A stretch of DNA of 64,000 bases from Sarocladium kiliense (GCA_030734395.1 JAUZTG010000029.1:5952001-6016000), one strand, 5' to 3'. Positions 1-11,083 are shown, numbered from the stretch's first letter. The notes: a model not told the origin generated them from the letters alone. Numbers and translations: made by a program.

Positions 1-1
1 T

Positions 2-544
2 GGGCACTATGTGCCGATCGGCAGCGACGGCGGTCCCGGCAGGTCCCAGTCTTCATCACCTTCGCAGGCGCGTCAGCAAGTACCACTTGCACCCGCTGCT
101 GCCACTACTCATCAACTTCCAACCAAGGTGTCTGCTGTCACGGAATGGGAGGCCTTGCTTGGCTCTATGGACGGTGGCATCAATAACGTCTATGATGCCA
201 TCTACGGTGGTCCTCCGCTTGTCGAAACCTCTGCCGTGGAAAATCTCCCTGCCAGCAATCCCGCGGACTGGTCCCCCGACTCGTGGGATCTTGCCACATT
301 CAACCTCGGCAACGGCACTGGCGCTGGAGATTTTGGACCTGGCGCACCGAACGCACCTCAGAGCGTTTTAAGCCTGAGCGACGAGAGTCTCAGCTCTGGA
401 GAGGAGATTGCGCCATCTGAGTTGGGCTTAAGTGTCGGGAGCGCGGAGTACAACCAGATGATTGCGGCGGGTTGTGGTAACGATATGACGGGATGCGAAA
501 ACGACAGATACCAGATGGAGAACTTCGAGAACTTCCACTTATGA
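2..544 (+). CDS. C-terminal part of a probable fungal transcription factor (5' end outside window)
   Basis: The frame is open from the left edge and ends in TGA at 542-544, giving about 180 residues of a larger protein. It is low in complexity at first (Ser/Gln/Pro/Ala), followed by an acidic, aromatic stretch containing EWEALLGSMDGG and then NVYDAIYGG. It ends in a Ser-rich stretch (SVLSLSDESLSSGEE) and a polar tail. This looks like the activation-type tail of a Zn2Cys6 regulator. The DNA-binding part is not in view, so the class is inferred from composition and the EWEALLGS segment. No intron is needed. The gene runs convergently toward the F-box gene on the minus strand. Confidence 0.55.
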   Translation, partial: GHYVPIGSDGGPGRSQSSSPSQARQQVPLAPAAATTHQLPTKVSAVTEWEALLGSMDGGINNVYDAIYGGPPLVETSAVENLPASNPADWSPDSWDLATFNLGNGTGAGDFGPGAPNAPQSVLSLSDESLSSGEEIAPSELGLSVGSAEYNQMIAAGCGNDMTGCENDRYQMENFENFHL

Positions 545-942
545 TGTTGAGAAGTTGACGAGAAGATTCATGGCGTCATTCTTGGCGTTCTTTTACGGAA
601 GCGGGAAAGGAGGATCTGGGGCTGGCGTTCTTTTTGGATAGGGGCCGTCGAGAATGGCTTTGTGATGAGACGGGTGATTGTTTTCTGAGGGCTTGTTTGA
701 GATATCCCATGTTTGCGATGAATATTGGTAATTTGAGATAGGAATGACTTCAACAACTGATCTGATGGTCATCATATACTTTTGCTGTGCACAAAATTCG
801 ACATGTGAAGCCACGTATGAAACCTATGCTGATGTAAGTGGAAGCCAGGTTTCAAGGGCCAAGGCTGTTACAGTGAGGCATTATCGCTGGAAATGGAATT
901 GGAATGAGGCCCTCTATGAGAGCGTGGGATATCCAGGCACTG
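545..942. other. Intergenic, convergent 3' ends
   Basis: Non-coding stretch between the stop of the partial regulator and the stop of the minus-strand F-box gene. Short open frames here are not credible. I see no RNA gene or repeat. Confidence 0.6.
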
Positions 943-3109
943 CTATTCACCGCCTCCCAGGAGAACTGGCCACTCGGTTACTGGCTCCCCAGTCTTCACT
1001 TCAACTCCCTCCCTCTTCCCCAGCTGAATCAACTTATCCATCATAATGCCCGTGATTTGATCCTGCCACACAGCCTTCAAGTTTTTACATGCTTTCATGA
1101 TTCCCTCAATCACCGAACAAAGCTCAGCATCCTCATACATGGCTTCCTGAACGATGATCTCCTCAAGGTTTGGGAACGATGCGAGAAAAGTCGGAAGCTC
1201 CCCGGTTACAGGATCATCCCATCTACGAAAGATAAAACCTCGAAGGATGAGACATCTGATGAAAGGACTTCCTGCTAGCCAGCTGTAGGTTGCGAGGTGT
1301 TCGGATGAAGACTCGCCTAAAGGTCGGTTCAGCTCCATCACGGGGAACTGGATCGTGAAAGTTCGCAATTTCTCGGCCGTGAGCGAGGGCCCGAAGCAAT
1401 CCTTCGCTCTCTCGCCATCCATGAAGAATCTCTTCAGACGGACCGTTATGAGTTGGTCAAGTTGATAGTAGCTGTGGACGTCTGCAGACGCAACCATATC
1501 CAGCTCGAGGTGCTGGAGTTGCCTCCATGCAGGCTGTGCTAATAATAATTCCATAACCAAATGGGGTGGAACTGCGGTTCCCTCCCGGACGCTTCGATGG
1601 ATGAAGATCAATGCTTTGAGGTTTGGCCACATGGAGTTGGTGTGGTGGAAGATTGGAGCAAATCGGGTGAAGCTGCACTCGAGCCATACTTGCTCTAGAT
1701 TCGGGGCAAATTCGTTCAGTTGCCCCTGATATTGCAATTAGCCTCTGTAATCCATGACCGGCGCTCTGTTCTGGGGGACACGATGAGAGGCGTGAGGCTT
1801 ACGTAGTGCAACATTTGGTTCATATTCGATGCGATGCGTAGGTGTTTCAGCCGTGGGAATGTAGGACCAGTGTAGGTAGCCTCGGTGTGCCGGAAAGGTT
1901 CGTGACTGTTAACCAGTTCCAGATACTCCAGCTCTTTGCAGACGCTGAGAAAACTCCTGATCGTGACATTCCCACCGTCATGATCGTTGTCGAAGCCATC
2001 CAACACCAAATGTCGCAGCTTCCGCCCTGGAGTTGTGGCACCGCCATCAGCCGAGGGCATCGCTTCGCTAGGCCGACGTATCTCAAGGCGCTCCAGGTTG
2101 CGGGCTGAAAGCATCACGGCTTTGAGCTTGTCCTTGGTAAACCCTGTCCTTCGGCAGTCATCGACGATCAGAGCTCGCGTGTCGTAGTTTGAATTCTTAA
2201 GAAGGTAGCTTAGGGCCTGGATGGTGACCTTTTTGCGCGTCTTGTCGAAATGTAAGGTCTTCCAGAGAGAGTGGTTCATGCCTGTGGTGAGGAACGTTCT
2301 CCAGGATTTGCAGACTTGGGTGCAGCGTGTGAGGGTTAGGAAGTCTAGGGATGACAAGATCATTTGGAGGATCTCCATGGGGAGAGACAGGGGATCGCGA
2401 CGTGCGAAGCGTTGATTGAGAGGCTTGCGAGCTTGATGTAGTTTCTACGGTTCCATGTCAGCGGCCTTTGGTTCAACGAGAAAGGAAGGACGAGTCAGAC
2501 CCACATCAATCAGTGGTGACCGTGGACTTGAATCCGTTGCTTCGATGCCAGCGTTGTAGATATGCCATGCAAACTCATGTTTCTTCTGCAAACGCGCCAC
2601 CTTTCCCAGTCGGAGATACCCCTAGAAAACTTCAGCGAACATCCCGAGCACCACGACCGGACTAGGCCAACAACATACCTCTGGCAGCCGAGGAGCCAAC
2701 TCCAAAAGCCATTCAGCATCAAGTCTCGCACGGTCGATCTCACCCATGGCTTCAAACGTTGCAGCGCGATAGTCCAACGCGCGGATGTGGTTCGCCGCAT
2801 CACACTTGTTGAAGGTCTTGCCAACAGTGCATGAGCAAGTGTACATTGCTTCTCGGAAGATAGATTCCTTCTTCTCTGCTGCAGCTTCGAAGTTCTTGCA
2901 GCGACACCGTTCTCTTTTCATGCCTCTTGTGCAGGGACATCGCTTCATGACCTAGAGGGTCCTGTTAGTCGTGAATCCTTGTTGTTGTCGGCTTGAGAGA
3001 TACATACCCTGGTAAAACATTCGAGGGCTTTCTTGTGACGCTTCTCAGCGTAGGCCTGACGGCCTTCGGTGAGGATTGTAGCGGCATCGAAGGCGCCGGG
3101 TGTGGCCAT
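943..3109 (-). CDS. TPR / F-box / leucine-rich-repeat protein (Pof3/Dia2-type ubiquitin-ligase adaptor)
   Basis: Five exons on the minus strand: 3109-3008, 2951-2679, 2621-2505, 2444-1803 and 1725-943. Their lengths sum to 639 codons including the stop (638 residues) with phases that close. Exon 1 begins MATPGAFDAATILTEGRQAY, a TPR helix. Exon 2 carries a Cys-rich insert (CPCTRG, then CRCKNF, then YTCSC) and a TPR-like segment ending LELAPRLPE, which reads directly into GYLRLGKVARLQKK of exon 3. Exon 4 starts KLHQARKPLNQRF and leads into the F-box (SLPMEILQMILSSLDFLTL, about residues 184-230). The rest is leucine-rich. Proteins with TPR, F-box and LRR in this order act as SCF substrate receptors in fission and budding yeast, so a nuclear SCF role is likely. 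The donor of exon 3 (GTGGGT) is the weakest call. Taken alone, exon 4 looks like a separate protein truncated inside the F-box, which is why I join the parts. Confidence 0.82.
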
Positions 3110-3492
3110 TGTGGTGATGGGTGATGTGTGAATAGCAAAGGTCGAGTGGACGCGTTTGGCGCGTAAAGTGCCTGCGAGTGGACTCAGCACCACGCAGCAT
3201 CGACGCTTGGTGAGAACAGCGCAGGAGACAAAAGGTATCTCTAACAGCAGGGCGAAACACCCTATATTTCATAATGCAATATTTGATATGTTTGAAAATT
3301 ATGTTGGTCCAAGACTGGAAAGACTTGACTAACAGTCGTCTATCTTTTGGCTGGGGGCATATGGAGGTGCAGTCTTAACCCTAGCCATAATCTGTACCCA
3401 GCAGTGGTCTAAGTCTTGGTATTGTTAATTGGGATGAGTACGCATCGACGTGCACCCGCAGTCTTCCTTTCTAAATAAACCGATGGCTTCGT
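3110..3492. other. Intergenic, promoter of F-box gene and 3' end of MFS gene
   Basis: AT-richer stretch upstream of the minus-strand F-box gene and just downstream of the MFS stop. I see no coding frame or repeat. Confidence 0.5.
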
Positions 3493-5132
3493 CTAGAACT
3501 CTCGCTTGAATCTAGGATGATTCCGCAGCCTTTCTCCTCGCCAATACAGAATCCACGGCATTGGCGCCAACAATAGGGCAATCAACGCGAGCAGCGTGTT
3601 CCCCCAGCCAAGATCCAGCGCATCATACAATTGCAGTCCACAGAGAGGAAGCAGGGCCCCAAGGATGCTCCGTAGGACCGCGTTGGCTGCCGTCACCGAA
3701 GCTGCATAAGTTGTGTATGCATCGACGAGGTATGTCTGAATGACCATGAAGATGCCAATCATGCCGAAGCCAAGGACTCCTGTTCCCAGCATTGGTGCTA
3801 TCCAGTGAACACGGTTCTGTGCCGTCCAGCCATAGATGAGCAGTCCTATTGGGAGCGCAAGTGTGGTAGGGACGGTCAACTTCAGGTTCAGTCGCGCCTC
3901 GGGGCTTTGCTGACCATTCTCCTTGGCTTGTTTGACGAGCTTGTCTGACAAATAGCCCACGAAGACCAACCCGAGAAGATTGCCAACACCGCCGGCGATG
4001 AAGGAGTTACCAGCACCCACAGCACCGAAGCCGTAGACCTGCTTGTACACGAAGGTGAAGGTGGTGAAGAGGAGGTAGAGCAGCCCGTATGCCGCGGCCA
4101 CGTAGACACAGGACATGGCGACGACTGGTGAGAAGGCGAACAGCCTTGCGGGGCGTACGATGGCTGCGAAGAAGATTTGCCGAGGTGATCCGGACTGTTC
4201 CAGTCTGGAATGATATCCGTTATCTCCCGTCTCTTTACGCAGCTTCTTAGCTTTGCGCTCGAGGATCACTGGTGCGTACGTCTCCCTCAAAACAAATAGC
4301 GAGGCCAAGACCGCAACTCCGGACTACATATCCACAGGTCAGCTATCCTGTGAAGTTGAGGGAAACATTGCGCAGATGTGGAGGAGTCTTTGTAGATGGG
4401 AAACTTACCGCGATAGCAGTGACCCAGAACACCCACCGCCATCCTACAGACTCCACGAGGAACCCAGCACACACAGGCCCGACTACAGGTCCCAGCAACG
4501 GCCCAATCGACCATATCGCCATCGCTTTTCCTCTCTGCTCCGGTGGCATCAGATCCGCAATCGATCCGCTTCCGCACGTCACGACCGCTACACCGAAGAA
4601 CCCTGAGAAGAAGCGAAACACCAGCATCATGCCCTCATTGGCTGCGAGGGCACATGCAATCGTGAAGACAACGAACAAGACATTGCAGACGTGGTATACT
4701 GGTGTTCGGCCGTAGAGTTCGCTGAGGGGCGCCATGAGGAGGGGACCGACTGCAAAGCCGAGAACGAAGACGGAGACGACAAAGGTCTTGACCATGTTGT
4801 TGTCTGATTTGAACTCGGCCATCATTGCAGGTACGCCGGGTGCCAGCATGGAAGAGGCAAGGGGCCTATGGTGAGTTCTGAATCAGCGACTTTTGATCTT
4901 CCTAACCTCAAGTTTGAACGTACGTTAGGAATGTCAGTAACGAGAGGATGCCGATAATCCCCCATTTCCGTCCATTTGGCCAGTTCAAAGGGTTCTCCGG
5001 ATCTTTGTCCTCGGGTTCGTTCCACCATACAGAGTAACGGTCATGACTATTACCGGTCTCGGGACGCTTATCGAGCTTCTCGCAGGCCGATTCGTTCGCC
5101 TCTGTGAGAGGGACCTCAGCCGTTGAAGTCAT
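3493..5132 (-). CDS. MFS multidrug/polyamine-type transporter (DHA1 family)
   Basis: Three exons: 5132-4924, 4865-4409 and 4323-3493, giving 498 residues, normal for 12-TM DHA1 drug:H+ antiporters. The hydrophilic N-terminus contains DRYSVWWNEPEDKDPENPLNW, a signature of fungal DHA1 pumps just before TM1. The loop LSELYGRTPVYH corresponds to motif A and GPLLGPVVGP to motif C. Substrates of this class are drugs, toxins or endogenous metabolites exported at the plasma membrane; which one cannot be read from sequence. The gene is divergent from the Zn2Cys6 regulator at 5815, with a P450 beyond it, suggesting a small efflux/modification block. Both introns (58 and 85 bp) have clean GTACGT and GTAAGT donors. 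Confidence 0.9.
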
Positions 5133-5491
5133 ATTGACCTAGAATGTGAGACTTGGGAAGAGAGTGACACCAAGACACGAGACAGGCAGCACCAGATGGA
5201 TGAGCTATGAGTGCCTGTCATTATATAAAAGCCGTCCTGTCCGTTGATGTCCTTGTATCACTAACGCAATCTCTTCCTCTAGACTTCAGCCTTGGCAAGC
5301 GAGGAGCAGCCACAGCTGTCCCCCGGTGTTAGCGAAGTCTACATGGCTCGGGCTTGAGGCTGTCCGGGACACCGAGATTCGTCCCCAGAAGTCGCATGGG
5401 TGCTCTATGGCAGAGGATAGGGGCTGGCTCATATGGAGGACAGCGTCGTGTTGCTCATTGGTGCATGGTGGGTGAGCATGGATAACGCGAT

Positions 5492-5504
5492 ACCGATAGC
5501 GAAA
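5492..5504 (+). promoter_or_regulatory. Shared element copy 1, ACCGATAGCGAAA
   Basis: An exact 13-bp match to 7432-7444. The overlapping decamer GCGAAACCGA also occurs at both sites (5499-5508 and about 7428-7437). Both copies are non-coding and flank the regulator gene, so this is a candidate operator for coordinated control of the block. Confidence 0.4.
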
Positions 5505-5525
5505 CCGAGACCGAGACCGAGACCG
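5505..5525 (+). repeat. CCGAGA direct hexamer repeat (x3 plus CCG)
   Basis: Three perfect CCGAGA units followed by CCG, so CCG triplets recur every 6 bp. It directly abuts the shared 13-mer. CCG/CGG triplets are the half-sites of Zn2Cys6 proteins, which is why the spacing is worth noting. Confidence 0.6.
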
Positions 5526-5814
5526 GGCTTCAGCATGAGTTCCAACTTATGCATTCAGAGGCGGGACTGCGCCGACCCGGTGAATATGTGAGCATTTCAG
5601 AGGGTCGCAGCTGGATATTTGCCATCATCAAAGTCCGTCACTCTTGTGCAGTGACCCTATGGGCTCCGTAAATCCACACCACACCGCTGTCCCCGACTCC
5701 CGTCTCGCCTTCAACTTCCAGCCCCGTGCGATCTATCGAATAAGTCTACCGTCCTGCCCATGCAATATCGCTTAACGGGTCTTCAGCTCAGCCAAGAGTC
5801 GCTACTGCTGCATC

Positions 5815-7064
5815 ATGCCTCCCCGTTTGGGCCACCGGAAGTCTCGTAAAGGCTGCCTCCGATGCAAGCAGCGACGGGTCAAGGTTAGCCATATGATCCC
5901 CAGCATTCACGCCCAGCACGCTTGGAACTAACAGGAAGTGCCCCAAAGTGTGATGAACAATCGCCATGCACTGCATGTGTGCGGCATGGCGTAGAGTGCA
6001 TCCGGGAGTCCTCGGCAAGATCACACCAAACATCCTCGCGCAAGTCTCAGTCTCCACTGGAACAGACATCCAGAAAGCCGGTGCCGTCATTGCGTGAATT
6101 GAAATCCGCGGTCTCTTCATGTGACTCAACACCGGATCCCTCATCCCCATCTTCTGTCAACCCATTGGCAGCGTTGGCGGCCTTCGGCTCGGAGCCGACG
6201 GCTCTCCCATTGACATCACAATGGATGGCAGACTTGGGACTCATGCATCACTTCACCACCGCCACCTGGTCTACTCTACCGGAAAGCCATCGCAAAGAGG
6301 ATGTCTGGAGATTTGCTATCCCGAAGCTTGCCGGAGACCATGAGTTCCTAATGCATGGGCTTCTAGACATAGCAGCATCTCATAAAGCCTTTGCCAATCC
6401 ACAAGAACGGGGTGCTTTACTATTACAGGCATCGCAGCATCGAAACAGTTCGATTCAGGGGATGAGAACTGCTATCTTGAATATAACAGAGGCCAGTTGT
6501 CATGCGGTGGTTGCCGCGGCTACTCTTCTTTCGATCGGTGCCCTAGCTTCACAAGCGGAGCACGCAACCAAGGGTAACCAAGACCCTAGGCTCACTGATC
6601 TCTTTGCATACATCACTCTTCTCAGAGGCATGTGCCATATCCTCAAGCGCTGGGAGATTGTCGTTGAACAGGGGCCCTTGGGCGGCCTCCTGCGCCTATA
6701 CAGCGAGGAGTCGGAGACACCCTTCCTGAGATCTCTCGTTCAGGACTTACGGCACTGGAAAGCACCCCAAGACAATGATCTAGAGACTCAAAATTTACTC
6801 CAAACGGAGGCACAGAGCTTAGCTCTCTCGATCGAGTACGCCTGCAGAAGCTCTGATGAGCCGCGGTTGAGAACTCTTGCTGTTTGGCCCCTGAGTTTCT
6901 CTGACGCGTTCTTGTCCCTCGCTAGGTCTGGCAATCGCGGGGCTCTGGAGGTTATAGATAGGTACTGCCAAGTGATGGAGTCTGTGGGCTCGGATGTCTG
7001 GTATGCGGCAGGCTGGGGGAAGTGTTTGCGTACGGAGATTGCACGGAAGCTTCCGCAGCGATGA
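5815..7064 (+). CDS. Zn2Cys6 transcription factor
   Basis: Two exons, 5815-5883 and 5949-7064, separated by a 65-bp intron whose acceptor CCAAAG restores the zinc cluster; 394 residues. The binuclear cluster is complete with six cysteines at about residues 14, 17, 24, 30, 33 and 40 (spacing 2-6-5-2-6), preceded by a basic RKSRK stretch. The remainder is helical, beginning HHFTTATWSTLPESHRKEDVW and then IPKLAGDHEFLMHGLLDIAA, the region typical of fungal regulators related to the sterol regulator Upc2 family. It lies between the MFS and P450 genes and is the obvious candidate pathway regulator. The non-coding sequence on both sides shares a 13-bp element, suggesting that it, or another factor, controls all three genes. 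Target metabolites are unknown. Confidence 0.88.
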
Positions 7065-7612
7065 GTTTGCGGCAGGGGTTTTCTACTTTATAGTTTTGGT
7101 GTTGAAGGTCCAGATAGATCCGTCTTTCTTGTTTGATTGATACCTCCCGTCGTCCATAAGCAATGAGACTGTTAGCTCTACGATCCTCAAGATGAATGTC
7201 GCATCACTTGCGCATCACCCCCTTCCCAGTCTGATCAAACAACGCGCCGTTACCTATGCTCTCCAAATACTACTCTACCATAGGTTAGCTCCCTCTTTTC
7301 AACGTGGGTTACGCCGTTGATCACTGCCATACTTGTCGATTTGTGCCGTGTCCTAATGAACAAGATCCAAAACAATTACGTCTGAGTACTACGTGCCAGC
7401 ATGATCGCGCATATTGGCGTTGCACCGCGAAACCGATAGCGAAAGCGATGCAGGGTCGCATCATACTTGGAAAACTGATCGGTAAATGATGAAAACTATC
7501 ATGAGTTTTGTATATCTATTTTGTATAAGGAAACCGTTATAACCTGACCAGTGATCCAATCCATATACCTTCCTTCTAGTTGATCGACAAATTTGAACTA
7601 AACGCGATTCTC
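7065..7612. promoter_or_regulatory. Promoter region of the P450 gene
   Basis: 548 bp between the regulator stop and the P450 start. It contains the second copy of the shared element at 7432-7444 inside GCGAAACCGATAGCGAAA. AT-rich sequence around 7500-7560 could hold the core promoter. The open frame at 7304-7489 has no recognisable features. Confidence 0.45.
7432..7444 (+). promoter_or_regulatory. Shared element copy 2, ACCGATAGCGAAA
   Basis: Identical to 5492-5504, same orientation, about 170 bp upstream of the P450 start codon. Confidence 0.4.
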
Positions 7613-9584
7613 ATGATGGCACAGCTTACCAACCTCCTCAGCGTCTTTGTCGAGCGTCCATGGACATGGCTAGCGATCTCAACAGCGATCGCTGCCACCT
7701 GGGCAGTTCCTCTGGTGGTCAAGCTATCAGTCTTATGGAGAATACCGGTTGCCGGAGAAGGAGATGCGAGCGCGGAAGAGCGAAGGAAAGCATATCTCAG
7801 TGGCGCACGGAAGCTTTACACCGACGGTTACCGAATAGTAAGCTGCTTCTTCCTTACCTCTGTCGAATCTAGCTAAGCCAATGTCCTTCAGTTCAAGGAC
7901 AAGGTCTTCCAAGTTACGACCTCCCGCAGTAAGTAAGAACTGCAGAGAGCAAAATGCAGCATTGATGCTAACATGTATCTGCCCACAGAGTCCCCTGTTC
8001 TCGTTGTATCCCCGGAATTCCTGCCAGAGCTCAAGAAGTTGCCGGACAGCATTCTGAGCATGTCTGCAGCAGTAGATGAGGTTACTCAATCCTTGTGCCT
8101 TGCCCGTCGCCGACGACTCGTAACTGACTCCGAAGCAGACTATGGAGTCAAAGTATACTCGCATTGACACACATGTCCCTATTATCCCACACACCATCAA
8201 GGCAAATCTGACGCCTTCCCTAAGTAAGAGGATATAGATCTTGGAGACCAACAAGGAGCTATGCTAATGCCAAGTAGCACGTCTGAACCCGGTACTTCAC
8301 CAGGAGACAAAAGAAGCCTTGGCTTCCGAGCTTCCCTCTGACACGGAATGGCAAGAGGTCGATATCCATCACGTCTTGCTCCGTGTCGTGGCCATTGTGT
8401 CAGGTCGCATCTTCATCGGCCCTGAACTATGTCGATCAGAGAAATACCTCGATGCTGCCATCAACTACACAACAGATGTCATGATTGCGCAGCGTGCCGT
8501 TCAACACATCCGTCCTTGGCTCCGACCCTTCATTGCAAGTTCTCTTCCGTATGTTAAGAAGCTTGACCAACGCATCAAAGAAGCTGAGGAGTTTCTGAAG
8601 CCTGTTGTGGAAGCTCGGAAGAAGCTTGAAGCTGATCCATCTGTGGAAGCGCCGGATGATATGCTACAGTGGCTGCTTCAAGGACAAGATAAGTTCCAAG
8701 ATGCTGCGAGCAGGAATTTGGCCAGGGCACAGCTTGGTCTGAGTTTCGCGGCGATCCATACCACTGCCCTGACCGCGACGAACGCGTGAGCAGCCCTGCC
8801 AGCAGTGCCTTGCCCCCTCAGGATCATTGCTAATTAGCGCGATAGATTCTATGACCTAGTAGCTCTGCCTGAGTTTGCTTTGGAGTTGCGCGAGGAGGCT
8901 GTGCAGGCTTTGGAAGACAATGGGGGCGTTCTAACAAGCAGCGCGTTGCAGTCGATGAAGAAGTTGGACAGTTTCCTTAAAGAGGTCTTGAGGCTGTCTC
9001 CGGCTTCAATGGGTCAGTAGAAACGATGCCAGCCCATCGACATCTCATGTAATGCATTACTGACACATAACTCAGCATCCTTCCAGCGTAAAGTCCTCGC
9101 ACCATTCACCCTCTCCGACGGCCAGAGGATCCCCGCCGGCGTGACCATTGAAGTCCCAGCCGTCGCTGTCAACGCCGACCCCAACTACTACACAGACGCC
9201 GAAACGTTCGACCCTCTCCGCTTCTACAACCTCAGGAAACAAGCGGGAGAACGAGGTTCCGTCGAGGCTGCTGCGCAAAACCAGTTCGTCAGTGTCACGC
9301 AACAGAGCCTGACGTTCGGCTATGGCAGACATGCTTGTCCTGGAAGGTTCTTTGCTGCAAATGAGATTAAGATGATAGTCGCTACGGCTCTGATTGAATA
9401 TGAGTTCAAGATGCCCGATGGACAGACGACGAGGTTTCCGAATGTTGAGTTCGCACATATGGTAGGTCGAGTGCTGTCCCTTCCATGGCTTTTGTTCGCG
9501 GTATGAGTGCTGACTTTCCCCGGAAAGTGTATTCCAGATTTCTCCAGGAAGATCCTTGGTCGAGCTATCTCGCAGTCAAAGTAG
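7613..9584 (+). CDS. Cytochrome P450 monooxygenase (fungal ent-kaurene-oxidase-like group)
   Basis: Eight exons: 7613-7837, 7892-7928, 7989-8080, 8139-8223, 8278-8785, 8846-9012, 9076-9461 and 9528-9584. They sum to 519 codons, so 518 residues, normal for a microsomal fungal P450. An N-terminal membrane anchor (WTWLAISTAIAATWAVPLV) is followed by a mid-region TMESKYTRIDTHVPIIPHTI typical of the group that includes fungal ent-kaurene oxidases and indole-diterpene P450s. The I-helix is near SFAAIHTTALTAT, the K-helix ExxR is in LKEVLR, and the haem loop FGYGRHACPGR has the ligand Cys at about residue 459. The enzyme presumably hydroxylates a hydrophobic metabolite or xenobiotic at the ER with P450 reductase. 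No terpene cyclase, PKS or NRPS lies in the window. The ATG pair at 7613/7616 leaves the start ambiguous by one codon. Confidence 0.9.
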
Positions 9585-9732
9585 AGAGATAGTTCGGCGA
9601 GTAGCGCAGACTATTTCTGTATTGAATCCGGGCAGATGCATGGGAATCTCCAGAATGGCAAAAAGCCGTGATGCCTAGACCATAGGTCTCTTCAACGCAG
9701 AACTTTACATGAAGAATACTGTACTAGAAGTC

Positions 9733-10636
9733 TCATTCCAGATCCACCCGTGCAAACACGAAACCTTGCAGGCCATTGCTAAGCCAGCATTCCTCCCCAT
9801 GGGTAAGGGAGCTCGCCAGCACAGTCTCTTCTGTGGCAAGGCCTCTGTCGTCGTGGAACCCCAGTCAGTCAGTGTACAGTTTAACACGATGTCCTGACTT
9901 ACCGCTCCAGAGCCCAACGTCTAGTTGTGCCATCTTGCCCGCCACTACCGACTCCCAAGCTATATTGAGCCGAGACCGGCGGAGTCACCCATCTTCCGTT
10001 CCTCCAGAAGTATGGCGTAAATATGGTGCCCTCCATGACATGATTGGTCTCTTCATTCACGACCAGCACCTCTTTAGGGTCGGTCAAGGTAAGAACAGCC
10101 CTCTGACGCGCGGCATCATACATGGCTCTGCTGGTGGTCTTGAAGTTGGTGAATTCTGAGGCAGCAGTAGGGAGGGGATCGAGCAAAAGGCTGTAAGTGG
10201 GCGATTGCTGAGGATCTTTTGCAAGCAAAGGTTCTGCCGGAGGCGGTAGACGCAAGGGGAAGAGATTCTCTATAGCTTTGGGCTTTGTGACCCCAGACTC
10301 GACCTTGATTTGGCCATGTCTCGATACCAGGATCTTGACCCTTACAGGGTGTTCAGTCTGTGAGCCAACATGATCCAAAGTCACCTTAGACAGATGGTTC
10401 AAAGCATGTTCGCTTGACAGGAGCTCCACTGCTGGTTCCCAATTCCAATGCTTTGCAGCTTTCAGAAGTCGATCCCGATGAAGGTCGAACATGTATAAAG
10501 GCGATACATGGTCGTAATTCCATCCAGCATGCTGCCATAAAGCCGAGCTTGCGACTTGGATTAGCTGGGGGTCATAGCGGACTGTGGTAAAGAGCTGGAA
10601 GTCCTGGTCCATTGTCAGATAGCTGTTCATCAGCAT
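9733..10636 (-). CDS. Aminodeoxychorismate lyase-like class IV aminotransferase (Abz2 type)
   Basis: Two exons, 10636-9903 and 9844-9733, with a 58-bp intron (GTAAGT donor); 281 residues. The start is the first ATG before NSYLTMDQDFQLFTTVRYDP, a typical N-terminus of this fungal family; the frame is open upstream to about 10696 without another ATG. The presumed PLP lysine lies in FKTTSRAMYDAAR, and the C-terminal substrate loop in EVLVVNEETNHVMEGTIF followed by a short last exon reading GLATEETVLASSLTHGEECW. The family converts 4-amino-4-deoxychorismate to p-aminobenzoate and pyruvate in folate synthesis. Yeast Abz2 is divergent, so assignment by motif is good but not certain. The gene is divergent from TOM70. 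Confidence 0.82.
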
Positions 10637-11083
10637 GTGGCTGCCATCGCAAATCTTCAATGCCCGTTCAGAGTCATCCCGGATTAGGCCAGCCAAGCAG
10701 CAGCTGTGGATAAGTCAAACGGTGGTAATTAACGGTCGTGGATGGATGGGCCTCCTTGACACTGGAGCCGATGGGGCGGCGACGGAAAAAACGCTACCCA
10801 CGTCGGCTGACTAACACTTTCAAGTCCCCCCAGGCGCGTTGTTGTCGGCGCCTCCACCCGAGGCCAAGCGTCGGTCCACTAAGCTGAGCAAACAGCAGCC
10901 AAGCACCAGCAGCTTTTTTTGCGCGTTGCTCCAGGCGTCGCCGCTAGACTTTCCCTGCATCATCATCCATCATTTCGCCTTGTGGCTGACGACTTCAACT
11001 TCCGACGGCTCGACTGTCCGTCTTCTTTCTTCATCTCTTCTTTGTCCTTCTTATTTCTTCCTAATACAGTCTGCTTTTACATC
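10637..11083. promoter_or_regulatory. Divergent promoter, aminodeoxychorismate lyase / TOM70
   Basis: 447 bp. The TOM70 side is pyrimidine-rich (TCTTTCTTCATCTCTTCTTT just before the start), common in fungal core promoters of strongly expressed genes. No other feature seen. Confidence 0.45.

Larger units (their letters stand above)
5133..5814. promoter_or_regulatory. Divergent promoter region, MFS transporter / Zn2Cys6 regulator
   Basis: 682 bp between two divergent starts. A TATA-like TTATATAA lies near 5221-5228, about 90 bp upstream of the MFS start. A compact block at 5489-5526 contains ACCGATAGCGAAA (5492-5504) followed by three CCGAGA hexamers and a further CCG (5505-5525). The same 13-mer recurs upstream of the P450 gene. 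Binding by the neighbouring regulator is inference. Confidence 0.5.

Noticed and set aside
7304..7489. 61-codon frame upstream of the P450
   Set aside because: No motif; overlaps the shared promoter element.
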